This document shows positions 45,042 to 54,921 of a DNA stretch of 64,000 nt, one piece after another (the stretch's first letter is position 1; the number at the start of each line of letters is the position of its first letter). Below the pieces are notes generated by a model that ran no database searches, was not told the origin of the DNA, and saw only the letters and a list, made by a program, of their open reading frames with translations. Source of the stretch: JAPOUP01 sp965199865 (lineage in GTDB: Bacteria > Pseudomonadota > Alphaproteobacteria > Rhodobacterales > Rhodobacteraceae); assembly GCA_965199865.1 (NCBI GenBank), contig CBDATU010000020.1, forward strand, positions 558,001 to 622,000, written 5' to 3'. The position numbers and the translations under genes are program-made.

Positions 45042-45512
45042 TCAGCCTTCGCCGTCAAACGCCGCCTTCAATGCCTCGATGTCGATCCTGCGCATACCCA
45101 TCATCGCCGCCCGCGCACGCGCTGCAGCCTGGCGGTTGGCATGACCAAGTAGCCGCAGCAATTCCCGAGGAACGATCTGCCAGGACACTCCAAAGCGATC
45201 GACGAGCCAACCGCACTGACTTTCTGACCCCCCGTCCGCGGTCAACGCGTCCCATAACCGGTCGGTCTCTGCCTGATCCTCGGTCGTGACCGATATCGAC
45301 ACAGCTGGCGAGAGTTTATAGACGGGCCCTCCATTGATGATCTGGTATGGAACACCCGCCAGCGTGAATTCAACAACCAGTGCCGGGCCATCTGGCTCCG
45401 TGCGAAAGACCGTGTCGATCCGGCTGTCGGGAAGCAACGCGACATATGTCTCGGCCGCCGCCTCCCCTCCGCTATCAAACCAGAGGCAGGTTCTGCACTT
45501 TCGTCCAGCCAT
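45042..45512 (-). CDS. PhnB-like VOC domain protein
   Basis: The 156-residue protein begins MAGRKCRTCLWFDSGGEAAAETYVALLPDSRI and has the PhnB/3-demethylubiquinone methyltransferase-like pattern FTLAGVPYQIINGGPVYKLSPAVSISV, and GWLVDRFGVSWQIVPRELLRLL. These dimeric VOC proteins often bind small ligands. The name refers to a family of uncertain role, and it should not be taken as a phosphonate protein. It stands alone. Confidence 0.85.
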   Translation of the reverse strand: MAGRKCRTCLWFDSGGEAAAETYVALLPDSRIDTVFRTEPDGPALVVEFTLAGVPYQIINGGPVYKLSPAVSISVTTEDQAETDRLWDALTADGGSESQCGWLVDRFGVSWQIVPRELLRLLGHANRQAAARARAAMMGMRRIDIEALKAAFDGEG

Positions 45513-45803
45513 CGCACGACTCCCTTAACTGCTTCGCAAACATCCTCATGAGATCAGGACTTCAGCGCAAGTGAATGGCAAAATCAGCCTGCCAGACATC
45601 GCCCGAAGACATTCCCAGCCGCCATTACCCGGCCGCTAAAATCCGCAAACGGAACCGCTGCTGGCTCCCGGATATCCGGATCCAGCACAGTCACTGCCAC
45701 TCATCCAGACCACCATCTGCAGCAACGGCAACATGCCATATTCAGCCATGTTGTTCATCTGGGCGTAATCAGGCGACTCCGACAAAGGTATCCATGGTCG
45801 CGG

Positions 45804-48359
45804 TCATCTGCCGTTCTTCAGCGCCAGATGGGCAGCCGCAAGGCGCGCAACCGGAACCCGGAAGGGTGAGCACGAGACATAATCGAAACCCGCATCGCGG
45901 CAGAACGCGATCGACTCGACGTTTCCGGCGTGTTCGCCGCAGACCGAGAGCGTGATTCCAGGCGAGGTCTTCCGACCGCGCGTTGCTCCGATCACCACCA
46001 GTTCACCGACCCCATCCGCATCGAGTATGTGAAACGGATCTTCGGGATAGACGCCCTGATTGACGTAATCGGACATGAAGCGGCCAGCATCATCCCGTGA
46101 AAGCCCATAGGTCAACTGCGTCAGGTCGTTTGTACCGAAGCTCAGGAATGCCGCATGTGCAGCGACCTCGTCGGCACGCAGACACGCCCGGGGAGTTTCA
46201 ACCATCACACCCAGACGGTAGTCAAGGCTCACGCCAGTCTCCATTCGAACTGCCGCGGCCACGGCATCCATGCGCGACTTGACGATCTCGACCTCGCGTC
46301 GCGCGGATACCAGCGGGATCATGATCTCCGGGACAATGGGTGCGCGGCGGTGACTGGCAGCGATGGTCGCCTCGAATATCGCGCGGGCCTGCATGTCGTA
46401 GATTTCCGGCACCGTGATTCCAAGCCGTACCCCACGCAATCCCAGCATCGGGTTAAACTCGGAGAGCTGTTTCACCCTAGCTGTCACTTCGGCGATGGGA
46501 AGGTCCAGGGATTCCGCCAGCGCCCGCAGGTCCTCGCGCGCGCTTGGGAGAAATTCGTGCAATGGGGGATCGAACAGGCGGATGCAGACAGGCTTTCCCT
46601 GCATGATCTCGAACAGCTCGATGAAATCCCCCCGCTGCATGGGAAGCAGTTGGTCAAGCGTCGCCTGCCGCTCCTCGGACGACCCGGCGAAGATCATCTC
46701 ACGCATCACCGTCAACCGATCTTTGTCGTAGAACATATGTTCCGTACGACAGAGGCCGATGCCCTGCGCCGCGAACCTGCTAGCTACGCGCGCTTCCGCC
46801 GGCGTGTCGGCATTTGCCCTGATTTCCATGTCACGAACTTCATCCGCCCATCCAAGCAAAGTCTGGAATGATTGATCCAGGGCAGGCCCAACCATCTCCA
46901 CCGTGCCAGCCAGCACTTCGCCGGTCGCGCCATCCAACGTGATCAGGTCACCCTCGGAAAGCCTTCGACCATCCTCCAGAACAAGCGCCTTCTGCCGTTG
47001 GCGAATCATGATGCCGGAAGTTCCGACCACACAAGGAAGCCCGATGCCGCGCGCGATCACCGCAGCGTGGCTTGTCTTGCCACCGCGTTCAGTGAGAACG
47101 CCGCTTGCCGCATGCATGCCGCGTATGTCCTCTGGCGCCGTTTCACGGCGGACAAGGATACAGTCCTGGCCACCGGCAGCACTTGACTGAGCGGCCGAGG
47201 ATGAGAAGACGATCCGGCCCGTCGCCGCACCAGGACTGGCGGGAATGCCTCGGGCGACCACATCGCGAGGCACGCCAGGAGAAACCTGGGGATGAAGCAG
47301 CTCGGCAAGCGCCCGGGAGTCGATGCGTAGCACTGCCTCTTCCTTTGAGATTATGCCATCTTCCGCCAGAGAAACCGCGATACGCAGTGCTGTTCGGCTG
47401 TTGCGTACCACTGTAACCGCATCCAGAACGTGAAGGCGGTTGCTTTCGATCGTGAACTCGATCCGCATCTCCTCCCGCAAGGCATTGCGGCAGGTTTGGC
47501 CATGCTCAACGAGCTGTCGAAGAATATCCGGACATAGTTCTTCCAGTGACTGCCTCTCTGGATCACTGGCAGCGCGAATCGCACCGAAACTGCCCGACAA
47601 GGCGTCGCGGCCCTGACCCTGTCGCAGATAGCATCCCTCAACTCTCCGTTCTCCGGTCAGACCGTCGACGAACTGAACAACACCCGAGCCGCTCTCGACT
47701 GGCCCCACGCCCAATGCCATTTCCTGTACGACAAGGCCCAGCCCGGCATCCGCAGGGGCACCTCTGGCCTGGCGAAGCAGGCGCGAGGTGGTCCCTTCCC
47801 AGGCCCGGGCGATCGATCGTAGCACCTCCCCGAGCTGGACCGCAGGATCCTGCGGAAAGTCTTCGCAGGTCTCCTCCCTGAATGCACGAAGCGCTCGTTG
47901 AAGAGTGGCCTGTGTCGGCTTTGTCGGCAGTTCGAACATGTCTGGATCAAGGCGGGCTACATGTACGGCATAGGACTGAATGAACCGCAGATAGAGAGCG
48001 GTCGCCGCCGCCTCACCATGACTGCGAGACAGTGCGGCGTGACTGTCATCCGTCATCCCGACGTTCAGGATCGCATGTGGTCCGCCCCAGTCCGGATCCC
48101 TGCTGGAAGGGCGAACGGAAACTAGCCTCCTGTTTCCGAGCGCATTCAGGATCGCCTGCGTGTCAGGTAAGTTTCCCGCAGCGATCCGACGCACGGTCTC
48201 GAAGCTGAGAGCGATCGTGCCAGGAACGGGAAGGCCGAGTCGGACGAGACGCTGCAGGCACTTCGCCCGCCCGCCATGCGTCTCCACCGTGATCGACGCC
48301 GTGGGCGTAATCACCGAAAACGGTTTGAGGGTTATCACTTTCTGCACTGCAGCATCCAT
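45804..48359 (-). CDS. ppdK: PPDK-like PEP-utilising enzyme with divergent ATP-grasp domain
   Basis: The 851-residue protein keeps the PPDK order: ATP-grasp (about 1-340), phosphohistidine domain with catalytic His 431 in RGGKTSHAAVIARG, and the PEP-binding barrel with CRTEHMFYD and catalytic Cys 807 in VCGEHAG. The N-terminal domain is eroded: the GGK lysine reads GGR (residues 29-31) and the canonical LQTR near 312 is LDAV, though R83 and the EFTIE block are kept. The interconversion of pyruvate and PEP is thus uncertain. It follows glyS on the same strand, an arrangement I associate with Rhodobacterales. Confidence 0.82.
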   Translation of the reverse strand: MDAAVQKVITLKPFSVITPTASITVETHGGRAKCLQRLVRLGLPVPGTIALSFETVRRIAAGNLPDTQAILNALGNRRLVSVRPSSRDPDWGGPHAILNVGMTDDSHAALSRSHGEAAATALYLRFIQSYAVHVARLDPDMFELPTKPTQATLQRALRAFREETCEDFPQDPAVQLGEVLRSIARAWEGTTSRLLRQARGAPADAGLGLVVQEMALGVGPVESGSGVVQFVDGLTGERRVEGCYLRQGQGRDALSGSFGAIRAASDPERQSLEELCPDILRQLVEHGQTCRNALREEMRIEFTIESNRLHVLDAVTVVRNSRTALRIAVSLAEDGIISKEEAVLRIDSRALAELLHPQVSPGVPRDVVARGIPASPGAATGRIVFSSSAAQSSAAGGQDCILVRRETAPEDIRGMHAASGVLTERGGKTSHAAVIARGIGLPCVVGTSGIMIRQRQKALVLEDGRRLSEGDLITLDGATGEVLAGTVEMVGPALDQSFQTLLGWADEVRDMEIRANADTPAEARVASRFAAQGIGLCRTEHMFYDKDRLTVMREMIFAGSSEERQATLDQLLPMQRGDFIELFEIMQGKPVCIRLFDPPLHEFLPSAREDLRALAESLDLPIAEVTARVKQLSEFNPMLGLRGVRLGITVPEIYDMQARAIFEATIAASHRRAPIVPEIMIPLVSARREVEIVKSRMDAVAAAVRMETGVSLDYRLGVMVETPRACLRADEVAAHAAFLSFGTNDLTQLTYGLSRDDAGRFMSDYVNQGVYPEDPFHILDADGVGELVVIGATRGRKTSPGITLSVCGEHAGNVESIAFCRDAGFDYVSCSPFRVPVARLAAAHLALKNGR

Positions 48360-48480
48360 TGCTGTGTTGCGGCATGATATCGTTTATCAAACAGCTCGCA
48401 AGACGCTATTGCGGTCAATCATGACAATGTCCGGCTTCCACCCGTTCTCCCAAAGCGGCAAACCACGCCCGATGGATATC

Positions 48481-50565
48481 CTAACCTTCGATTCGGGTCA
48501 GATCGGCTACTGACAGACAGGTCTCCCGGATGCGGTGGAGCATTCGAAGGCGATTGCGGCGCAGGACTCTGTCGTCCGTGTCGACCTGGACAGTCTCGAA
48601 GAACTCATCAATGGGCGACCGGAGAGACGCCATGTGAAACATGGCGGTTCCAAAATCCTCGGCCTCCATTGCCGGCCCAATCCTGCCAGCTGCCACATCA
48701 AGGGCTTCGAACAATGCGTGTTCCGTTCCATCCGCCGCCAGCTTCGGATCCGGGCTGGATCGGTAGTCGCCGTCGTCCCTGCCCTCGGCCTGCACGAGGA
48801 TATTGTTGGCCCTCCTGAATCCCTGCAGGAGATTGGCTCCATCGTCCGATTCGAGGAAATGACTGAGAGATTCGGCACGATTGGCCAGAATGGCAAGATC
48901 ATCGTTCGCGGGCATGGCAAGACAGGCGTCGATGACATCGTGGCGAATGCCCTTCTCACGAAGATGCACCTTGAGGCGGTCATGGAAAAACGACATGAGA
49001 TTCCCGACCTCCGCTGAAACGGAGGCGCTCGCTCCGACGCTTTCGGCGGCTTTCCGCAGCAGGCGACTGAGTGAAATCCGCAGGTCATTGGTCAGTATCA
49101 ACCGGATCACGCCCAGCGCCGCCCTCCGCAGGCCAAACGAGTCCTTCGAACCAGTCGGCTTCTCTCCAATCACCCAGAAGCCAGCCAGCATATCTATCCT
49201 GTCCGCCAGTCCAACCGCGACCGAAACAGGTCGGGTTGGCACGGTGTCATTGGGATTTTTCGGCGAATGGTGCTCTTCGCATGCCTCAGCCACGTCATCC
49301 CCATGGCCTGCCATCCGGGCATAGTATTTTCCCATGATCCCCTGAAGCTCAGGAAATTCATGGACCATGTCCGACGCAAGATCCGCCTTGGCGATCCGTG
49401 CGGCCTCATCCGCGGGATCTGACCTCGCTCCAATCAGTGGCGCAACCTCCCGGGCCAGGGTCGCAATGCGCTCCACACGGTCGGCCATCGAACCCAGCCT
49501 GCTATGGAACGTAACCTTCGCCAAAGGCTCAGCCATTCCAGCCAACCCGACACGGTCAACCGTCCGGCAGTCATTTTCCCAGAAGAATTTCGCATCCGAA
49601 AGCCGCGCTGCCAGCACCTTCCGGTTGCCAGAAAGAATGACCGCGCCCTGATCCGCCGTCTCAATGTTCGCGACGGTCAGAAACCGTTCGATTCGACCCG
49701 ATTCCGGATTCCGTACCGAAAAGAACTTCTGGTGCTCCCGCATGGACGTCTGGAGCACTTCCGGCGGCAGATCAAGGAACTCGGAACCGATCTCACCCAT
49801 GAGCACAACCGGCCATTCCACGAGACCAGCAACTTCCAGAAGCAGCCTGCGATCCTCCACGACTTCGAAACCGTGGGCGAAGGCGAGGTTGGTCGCTTCA
49901 GTCCAGATATGATCAGCGCGCTCCCCGGCGCGCAGCATCACGCGGTCACGCTTCAGTTTCGCCTCATAATCCTCAAACGAGCGGACGCTGAACCGACCCT
50001 GGCCCATGAATCGGTGGCCTTCAGTGATATCCCCTGCCTTCAGGCCATCAATCCGCATGGGAACCACCTGCGTGTCGGCCTCATCAGTCAGGATGCAGAG
50101 AATCGAATGAAGCGGCCTGATCCACCGCAGGGAACCGGTTCCCCACCGCATCGACCTGGGCCATGGAAAGTTCCGAACCGCAGTTTCCAGAACTTCTGCG
50201 GTGATTTCGGCGGCCGGTCGCCCGGCTCGCTCGGTCACGGCGAACCACACCTGACCCTTCCGATCGTCCCGCAGTTCCAGCTGATCCCTGGTAAGTCCGG
50301 TTGACCTCAGGAATCCCTCAATCGCCCGCTCCGGCGCACCGACCCGCGGCCCCCTTCGCTCCTCACGGATTGCCGGACTGCAGGTCGGAAGCCCCTCAAC
50401 CACCAGCGTCAGACGCCGCGGAGTGGAAAACACGCCGGCATGTGCATAGGTCAGCCCAGCCTCTACAAGACCATCCGTGACCAGCCTCCGGAGATCCATC
50501 ACCGCACGCTCCTGCAGGCGGGCCGGAATTTCCTCGGAAAACAGTTCTATCAGAAGATCGGGCAT
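48481..50565 (-). CDS. glyS: Glycyl-tRNA synthetase beta subunit
   Basis: ATG 50565 overlaps the stop of the DUF6446 gene (TGATG) and gives 694 residues starting MPDLLIELFSEEIPARLQ, the standard GlyS opening. Other family blocks are WPRSMRWGTGSLRWIRPLHSIL, PVVLMGEIGSEFLDLPPEVL and ARLSDAKFFWENDC. With GlyQ it charges tRNA-Gly in the alpha2beta2 form. The longer in-frame start at 50598 is not conserved and was rejected. Coupling to the gene before it is likely. Confidence 0.96.
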   Translation of the reverse strand: MPDLLIELFSEEIPARLQERAVMDLRRLVTDGLVEAGLTYAHAGVFSTPRRLTLVVEGLPTCSPAIREERRGPRVGAPERAIEGFLRSTGLTRDQLELRDDRKGQVWFAVTERAGRPAAEITAEVLETAVRNFPWPRSMRWGTGSLRWIRPLHSILCILTDEADTQVVPMRIDGLKAGDITEGHRFMGQGRFSVRSFEDYEAKLKRDRVMLRAGERADHIWTEATNLAFAHGFEVVEDRRLLLEVAGLVEWPVVLMGEIGSEFLDLPPEVLQTSMREHQKFFSVRNPESGRIERFLTVANIETADQGAVILSGNRKVLAARLSDAKFFWENDCRTVDRVGLAGMAEPLAKVTFHSRLGSMADRVERIATLAREVAPLIGARSDPADEAARIAKADLASDMVHEFPELQGIMGKYYARMAGHGDDVAEACEEHHSPKNPNDTVPTRPVSVAVGLADRIDMLAGFWVIGEKPTGSKDSFGLRRAALGVIRLILTNDLRISLSRLLRKAAESVGASASVSAEVGNLMSFFHDRLKVHLREKGIRHDVIDACLAMPANDDLAILANRAESLSHFLESDDGANLLQGFRRANNILVQAEGRDDGDYRSSPDPKLAADGTEHALFEALDVAAGRIGPAMEAEDFGTAMFHMASLRSPIDEFFETVQVDTDDRVLRRNRLRMLHRIRETCLSVADLTRIEG

Positions 50566-51029
50566 CAGTCCTGGTACTCCTCGCTGAGCTGGTGCCATGA
50601 AAATGCCTGACCGTTTTCGAAAACCGCGACCACCCGGTCCACGCCTTCGTGAATGTTGGCCTCTCCCAGATAGGCGATGGCCCTGCCATTACCGAGAGCC
50701 ACAGCCAGGGTGGCGGCGTTGAAACAGTCAAACCAGCCTGGGGCGTTTAGCGGCACCGCTCCTTCATAGGCCACATAGTTCTCGACCAGCATTGCCTGGC
50801 TGTATGGCACCGTAAAACAGGCACGATATCGCAGAGGCGAGCTGTTCGCATCAATAGCGCTGACGCTTTCAGCCGGGATCCGCTCGGGCCGACCTGTAGC
50901 AGCTGAAGTCAGCAGGATTTCCGGGGCGACAATCTCTTCATAATAGGCATGGACCTGCAGGTACCAGACCCCGATTCCAGCGACCGCCGCGCTGACGATT
51001 ATGACGATGCCAAGGACTCTACCCCTCAT
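50565..51029 (-). CDS. DUF6446 family membrane-anchored protein
   Basis: The 154-residue protein has an N-terminal membrane helix, GRVLGIVIIVSAAVAGIGVWYLQV (about 4-26), and a periplasmic domain with YRACFTVPYSQAMLV and FENGQAFSWHQLSEEYQD. It contains Cys in RACF and WFDCF that could form a disulfide. The family occurs mainly in Rhodobacterales between glyQ and glyS. Its function is unknown. It overlaps the glyS start by one base, so translation is likely coupled. Confidence 0.87.
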   Translation of the reverse strand: MRGRVLGIVIIVSAAVAGIGVWYLQVHAYYEEIVAPEILLTSAATGRPERIPAESVSAIDANSSPLRYRACFTVPYSQAMLVENYVAYEGAVPLNAPGWFDCFNAATLAVALGNGRAIAYLGEANIHEGVDRVVAVFENGQAFSWHQLSEEYQD

Positions 51030-51143
51030 GAGACGCCCCTGCCGCCCGACATCGGATCCGGAGCCTTCCTCCGGATTCCATCGCGCTGCCCCCTCCGGCC
51101 AGAATCCGACGCTCAGGGACTGTCTGGGCTTTCCACACGGGGC

Positions 51144-51506
51144 TCATCGGCCCAGATCCTGACCGAAGCACAGACTGTTGCCGTCAGGGTCACGCAACGT
51201 CATCTCCCTCATACCGTAAACGGCGTCCTTCGGGCCCTCCACCGTCACACCCCTCTCACGCAGTTCGTCAGCAAGCCCATCCACATCGTCAGTATGAAAA
51301 TACGCTCTCCATCCCGGCGACGGTTCGAAATCGGCACCGTTCCACGCATCGATGAAGACGGTGGCACCGTCACGGTGGAATATGCCGAAGCGAGGCGGGT
51401 CTCCGCCTTCCTCGCCAACAGAGAAGCCAAGCCTTCGGGTCCAGAAGTCGCGGGAAGCGGCGTAATCACTGGAGCGAAGAACCGGAATGGAAGACTCCAG
51501 CGTCAT
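51144..51506 (-). CDS. Glyoxalase/bleomycin-resistance-type VOC protein
   Basis: The 120-residue protein begins MTLESSIPVLRSSDYAASRDFWTRRLGF and has the VOC blocks GIFHRDGATVFIDAW, WRAYFHTDDVDGLADEL and MREMTLRDPDGNSLCFGQD. It resembles the bleomycin-binding/BLMT group. Its ATG overlaps the glyQ stop as ATGA (51503-51506), so it is translationally coupled to glyQ. Any antibiotic or metal role is unproven. Confidence 0.88.
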   Translation of the reverse strand: MTLESSIPVLRSSDYAASRDFWTRRLGFSVGEEGGDPPRFGIFHRDGATVFIDAWNGADFEPSPGWRAYFHTDDVDGLADELRERGVTVEGPKDAVYGMREMTLRDPDGNSLCFGQDLGR

Positions 51507-52423
51507 TCCGCCAGTCCCCCCGCCTCGGTTCGAACGAAAGCCTCGACACTCTTTCTGGCCAGAGCGCGGACCCGAGCGATATAGGCCTGCCGTTCAGTCG
51601 GTGAAATCACGCCTCTAGCGTCCAGCAGATTGAAAATATGGCTGGCCTTGATGCACTGATCATAGGCCGGATGCGCCATGACGATGCGCCTACCGGTTCT
51701 GGGATCAAGCTCCGGCTCAGCGAGAATGCGGGCGCATTCCTCTTCGGCGTCCACAAACTGCCGGAACAGTGTGTCCGTGCTGGCCACATCGAAATTCCAG
51801 CGGCTGTATTCTTCCTCCGTCTGGCGAAACACATCCCCATAGCTCAGCGGAATCGGAGAGTCTGGATCGTTGAACGGCATGTCCATCACATGGTCAATGC
51901 CAAGCACATACATCGCGAGCCGTTCCAGCCCATAGGTCAGTTCCCCCGGTACCGGGTGGCAGTCCTGCCCTCCCACCTGCTGGAAATAGGTAAACTGACT
52001 GACTTCCATTCCATCGCACCAGACCTCCCAGCCAAGCCCCCATGCGCCAAGGGTCGGGCTTTCCCAGTCGTCCTCAACGAAGCGGATGTCGTGGAGGCCC
52101 AGATCGATGCCGATCGCCTCCAGTGAACCGAGATAGATTTCCTGGAGATCTGGCGGACTCGGCTTGATCACCACCTGGAACTGGTAATAGTGCTGAAGCC
52201 GGTTGGGGTTTTCGCCATACCGTCCGTCGGTCGGCCGCCGCGAGGGTTGCATATAGGCTGCCGCCCAGGGTCGCGGACCAAGCGACCTTAACGTCGTTGC
52301 TGGATGAAACGTTCCGGCACCGACCTCCATGTCGTAGGGTTGCAGCACCGCGCAACCATTGGTAATCCAATATGTCTGCAGCCGCATGATGATGTCCTGA
52401 AACGAACGTGGAATGTCAGCCAT
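51503..52423 (-). CDS. glyQ: Glycyl-tRNA synthetase alpha subunit
   Basis: ATG 52423 gives 306 residues starting MADIPRSFQDIIMRLQTYWITNGCAVLQPYDMEVGAG. Class II motifs include FHPATTLRSLGPRPWAAAYM, FQVVIKPSPPDLQEIYLGSL and YGLERLAMYVLGID. It carries the aminoacylation site and works with GlyS (48481-50565). An in-frame GTG or ATG further upstream (52477) was rejected as the extension lacks similarity. The start lies near the divergent pseudo-protease gene region. Confidence 0.97.
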   Translation of the reverse strand: MADIPRSFQDIIMRLQTYWITNGCAVLQPYDMEVGAGTFHPATTLRSLGPRPWAAAYMQPSRRPTDGRYGENPNRLQHYYQFQVVIKPSPPDLQEIYLGSLEAIGIDLGLHDIRFVEDDWESPTLGAWGLGWEVWCDGMEVSQFTYFQQVGGQDCHPVPGELTYGLERLAMYVLGIDHVMDMPFNDPDSPIPLSYGDVFRQTEEEYSRWNFDVASTDTLFRQFVDAEEECARILAEPELDPRTGRRIVMAHPAYDQCIKASHIFNLLDARGVISPTERQAYIARVRALARKSVEAFVRTEAGGLAE

Positions 52424-52693
52424 GGAAGCCTCGCCGGAAGTCCCGCCTCCAATACGCACCGCTGTGAACGGGGTCAATCCGGTCCTGATGTGGAGGCAGC
52501 TGGCAATGGTCGGCCGGGAACCGCCCGATTATGGCGAAGGCGCATTCATGAGACAGGTGCGGCTCCAGAATGGTGGTAGAAAGACGGGCGGCTTCAACAT
52601 CATGTTCAGGTCGATTTGCTGAACCCGCTTCCGTTCTGCCGTCAAACATGGATATCAAGCGAAATCGCAGGTGAAGATCGGGACCCGTTTACC

Positions 52694-54457
52694 ATGAAGC
52701 ATGCAATGCTGGCGCTGCCATTACTTCTCGCTGTCCTTCTTGGTGGGACCGCATCGGCCCAGAACGTGTTCATACAGATCGAGGCGCATCCCGACTTCGA
52801 AACCGCACAGGAACGCGCACGTATCTTTGCTGAATACCTACCCGATGTAAGAGGCCTCGAGATCGGATCCCGTTGGTACGGAATCGCGCTCGGCCCATAC
52901 GACCCCGAGACCGCCCGGTTCCGCCTGGAAGCGCTTAAGGAGCTGAGCATGATTCCGGCAGACAGTTACCTTGCGGAGCGCGACGCGTATTCGCGACAGT
53001 ATTTCCCCGCTGTCACCGACAATCCTCCAGTGGCACCAACGGAATTTCCACGCCAGGACATCCCCACCGAGGAGGAGGATTCCGACGCCACCACCGTTGC
53101 CGAACCCCAGCCACCTGTCGCTCCGGAAGAAACCCGAAGACAGGCTCTGCAGAGTGAGTTCCTGCTTTCCAGCGAGCGAAAGCTCGACCTGCAGCGCGCT
53201 CTTCGCGGCTTTGGTTTCTACGACGGCAGCCTTGATGCGGTGTTCGGCAGAGGCACCCGCAGGGCTATGGCCGACTGGCAGGCATCGAAGGGCCATGAAC
53301 CGACTGGAGTCCTGACCTCCCGCCAGCGCGAGGAAATCCTGGCCGATCGTGAGGCTCTGCTGGCCCCACTCAAAATCCAAAGGCACCTGGACGAAGTCGC
53401 CGGAATCGAGATCGATCTTCCAGGCGCCATGGTCGTCTTCGACCGCTATGAGCCGCCCTTCGCGCATTACGGCGCAAAAAATGACAGTGGCGTATCTGTC
53501 ACGCTGATCAGCCAGGCGGGCGATGAAATTACATTGCGGGCGCTATATGATGTCATGCAGGCCCAGGAGGTCGTGCCACCGGACGCCAGGCGCCAGCGCA
53601 CATCAAGGCAATTCACCATCTCAAGCGCTGGCGACCGTGGCAGGCTCTTCGTTTACGCAGCCCTTGGTGTGGATGGAGTCAAGGGCTTCATCCTGACCTG
53701 GCCGGAACAGGATGAGCTACTTCATGGAATCGTCCTGGAAGCGATGCTCGAGAGCTTCACGCCGATCTCCGGAACCGTGATGCCCGATGTCCATCGAGGA
53801 GGGGGCCTGGGTAAACCAATCGACCTCATCGACGGCCTTGAATTTCGCAAACCGCAGGCCTCGTATTCGGGGTTCTATATCGACGGCAGCGCGACGGTGC
53901 TCACTACGGACAAAGCGGTGAATGGCTGCGGGCGCATCACGCTTGACGGTTTACATGACGCGGAACTCGTCGCCATGGACGAACTCGCGGGACTGGCTTT
54001 GCTAACACCAGCCGAACCACTGGTTCCAATTGACTACGCACGGATCCAGACCGGTGCAGCGCAACCCAGATCGAGGGTCGCCGTGTCGGGATATTCGTTC
54101 GGGGGTACATTGGGAGCGCCAACGCTGACCTTTGGCAGGCTGGCGAATCTGCAGGGTCTGAACGGCGAAAATACGGTAAGGCGACTGGCACTTGCCGCCA
54201 GTCCTGGCGATGCCGGCGGCCCGGTTCTTGATGCTACCGGCTCCCTGCTGGGACTTCTGCTTCCTGCCGACACCGAATCCGGCAGGCAACTGCCACCGGA
54301 TGTCAGCTTTGCGGTAAACACCGCCACGATCTCCGAGTTTGTGGAAAACAATGGCTACACGCTGGAAGCTTCCCAACGCAGCGCAGACATCTCTGCCGTG
54401 GCCATGACGGAAATGGCCGCCGACATGACCGTGCTGGTAAGCTGCTGGACGGACTGA
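52694..54457 (+). CDS. Periplasmic peptidoglycan-binding protein with trypsin-like fold lacking the catalytic triad
   Basis: ATG 52694 gives 587 residues with signal peptide MKHAMLALPLLLAVLLGGTASA. Domains in order: an N-terminal SPOR-like repeat (about 25-95), a peptidoglycan-binding segment (LQRALRGFGFYDGSLDAVFGR), a middle domain, and a C-terminal trypsin-like domain. The usual His-Asp-Ser residues align with Lys 407 (TTDKAV), Gly 433 (LAGLALL) and Ala 507 (GDAGGP), so it is probably not a protease. It may act as a cell-wall binding or regulatory protein. It diverges from glyQ. Confidence 0.8.
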   Translation: MKHAMLALPLLLAVLLGGTASAQNVFIQIEAHPDFETAQERARIFAEYLPDVRGLEIGSRWYGIALGPYDPETARFRLEALKELSMIPADSYLAERDAYSRQYFPAVTDNPPVAPTEFPRQDIPTEEEDSDATTVAEPQPPVAPEETRRQALQSEFLLSSERKLDLQRALRGFGFYDGSLDAVFGRGTRRAMADWQASKGHEPTGVLTSRQREEILADREALLAPLKIQRHLDEVAGIEIDLPGAMVVFDRYEPPFAHYGAKNDSGVSVTLISQAGDEITLRALYDVMQAQEVVPPDARRQRTSRQFTISSAGDRGRLFVYAALGVDGVKGFILTWPEQDELLHGIVLEAMLESFTPISGTVMPDVHRGGGLGKPIDLIDGLEFRKPQASYSGFYIDGSATVLTTDKAVNGCGRITLDGLHDAELVAMDELAGLALLTPAEPLVPIDYARIQTGAAQPRSRVAVSGYSFGGTLGAPTLTFGRLANLQGLNGENTVRRLALAASPGDAGGPVLDATGSLLGLLLPADTESGRQLPPDVSFAVNTATISEFVENNGYTLEASQRSADISAVAMTEMAADMTVLVSCWTD

Positions 54458-54921
54458 CGCCTGACCAACCGCCACAGCACTCCCATTACCCAGTCATCCA
54501 CTGCCGGACATGGATAGTCTCCACCCACCTGCCACTCCCCGAGGTATGTCCACCCGATTCCGAAATGCGGACGGCAATTCACTCCATCCACCGACAGCGC
54601 GGAAAACCTTTGGAAAGCCGCATCTCGTCGAAAGCCTCAGAGGGTGTCCGTTCACCGAGCGACTGGCGCGGACGCATACCAGTAACTCCTGGATCTCACG
54701 AAACCACCCGTCCGTGATCCAGCGGAAATCCCCACCCCTTCCGGCAGATACCCTCTTACCATCCTGTTCGTGCACCCGTTTGAGCCGCGCTCCCTCGAAT
54801 GGTAGGGATTAAGGACGAGGTATCCGCGCCGGGCCTCTGCGGAACCCGGGCGTTGCCCTGGAACGTCGGGCCGCGCTTCGTCTACATGTGCAAAGACACC
54901 GTTTGGTACTGAACACCCTCT
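54458..54921. other. Intergenic region between the pseudo-protease and APH-type genes
   Basis: About 460 bases between two convergent genes. Several short frames are present on both strands but none looks like a known protein. No clear hairpin terminator or RNA was recognised. A decayed mobile element is possible but unproven. Confidence 0.35.
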
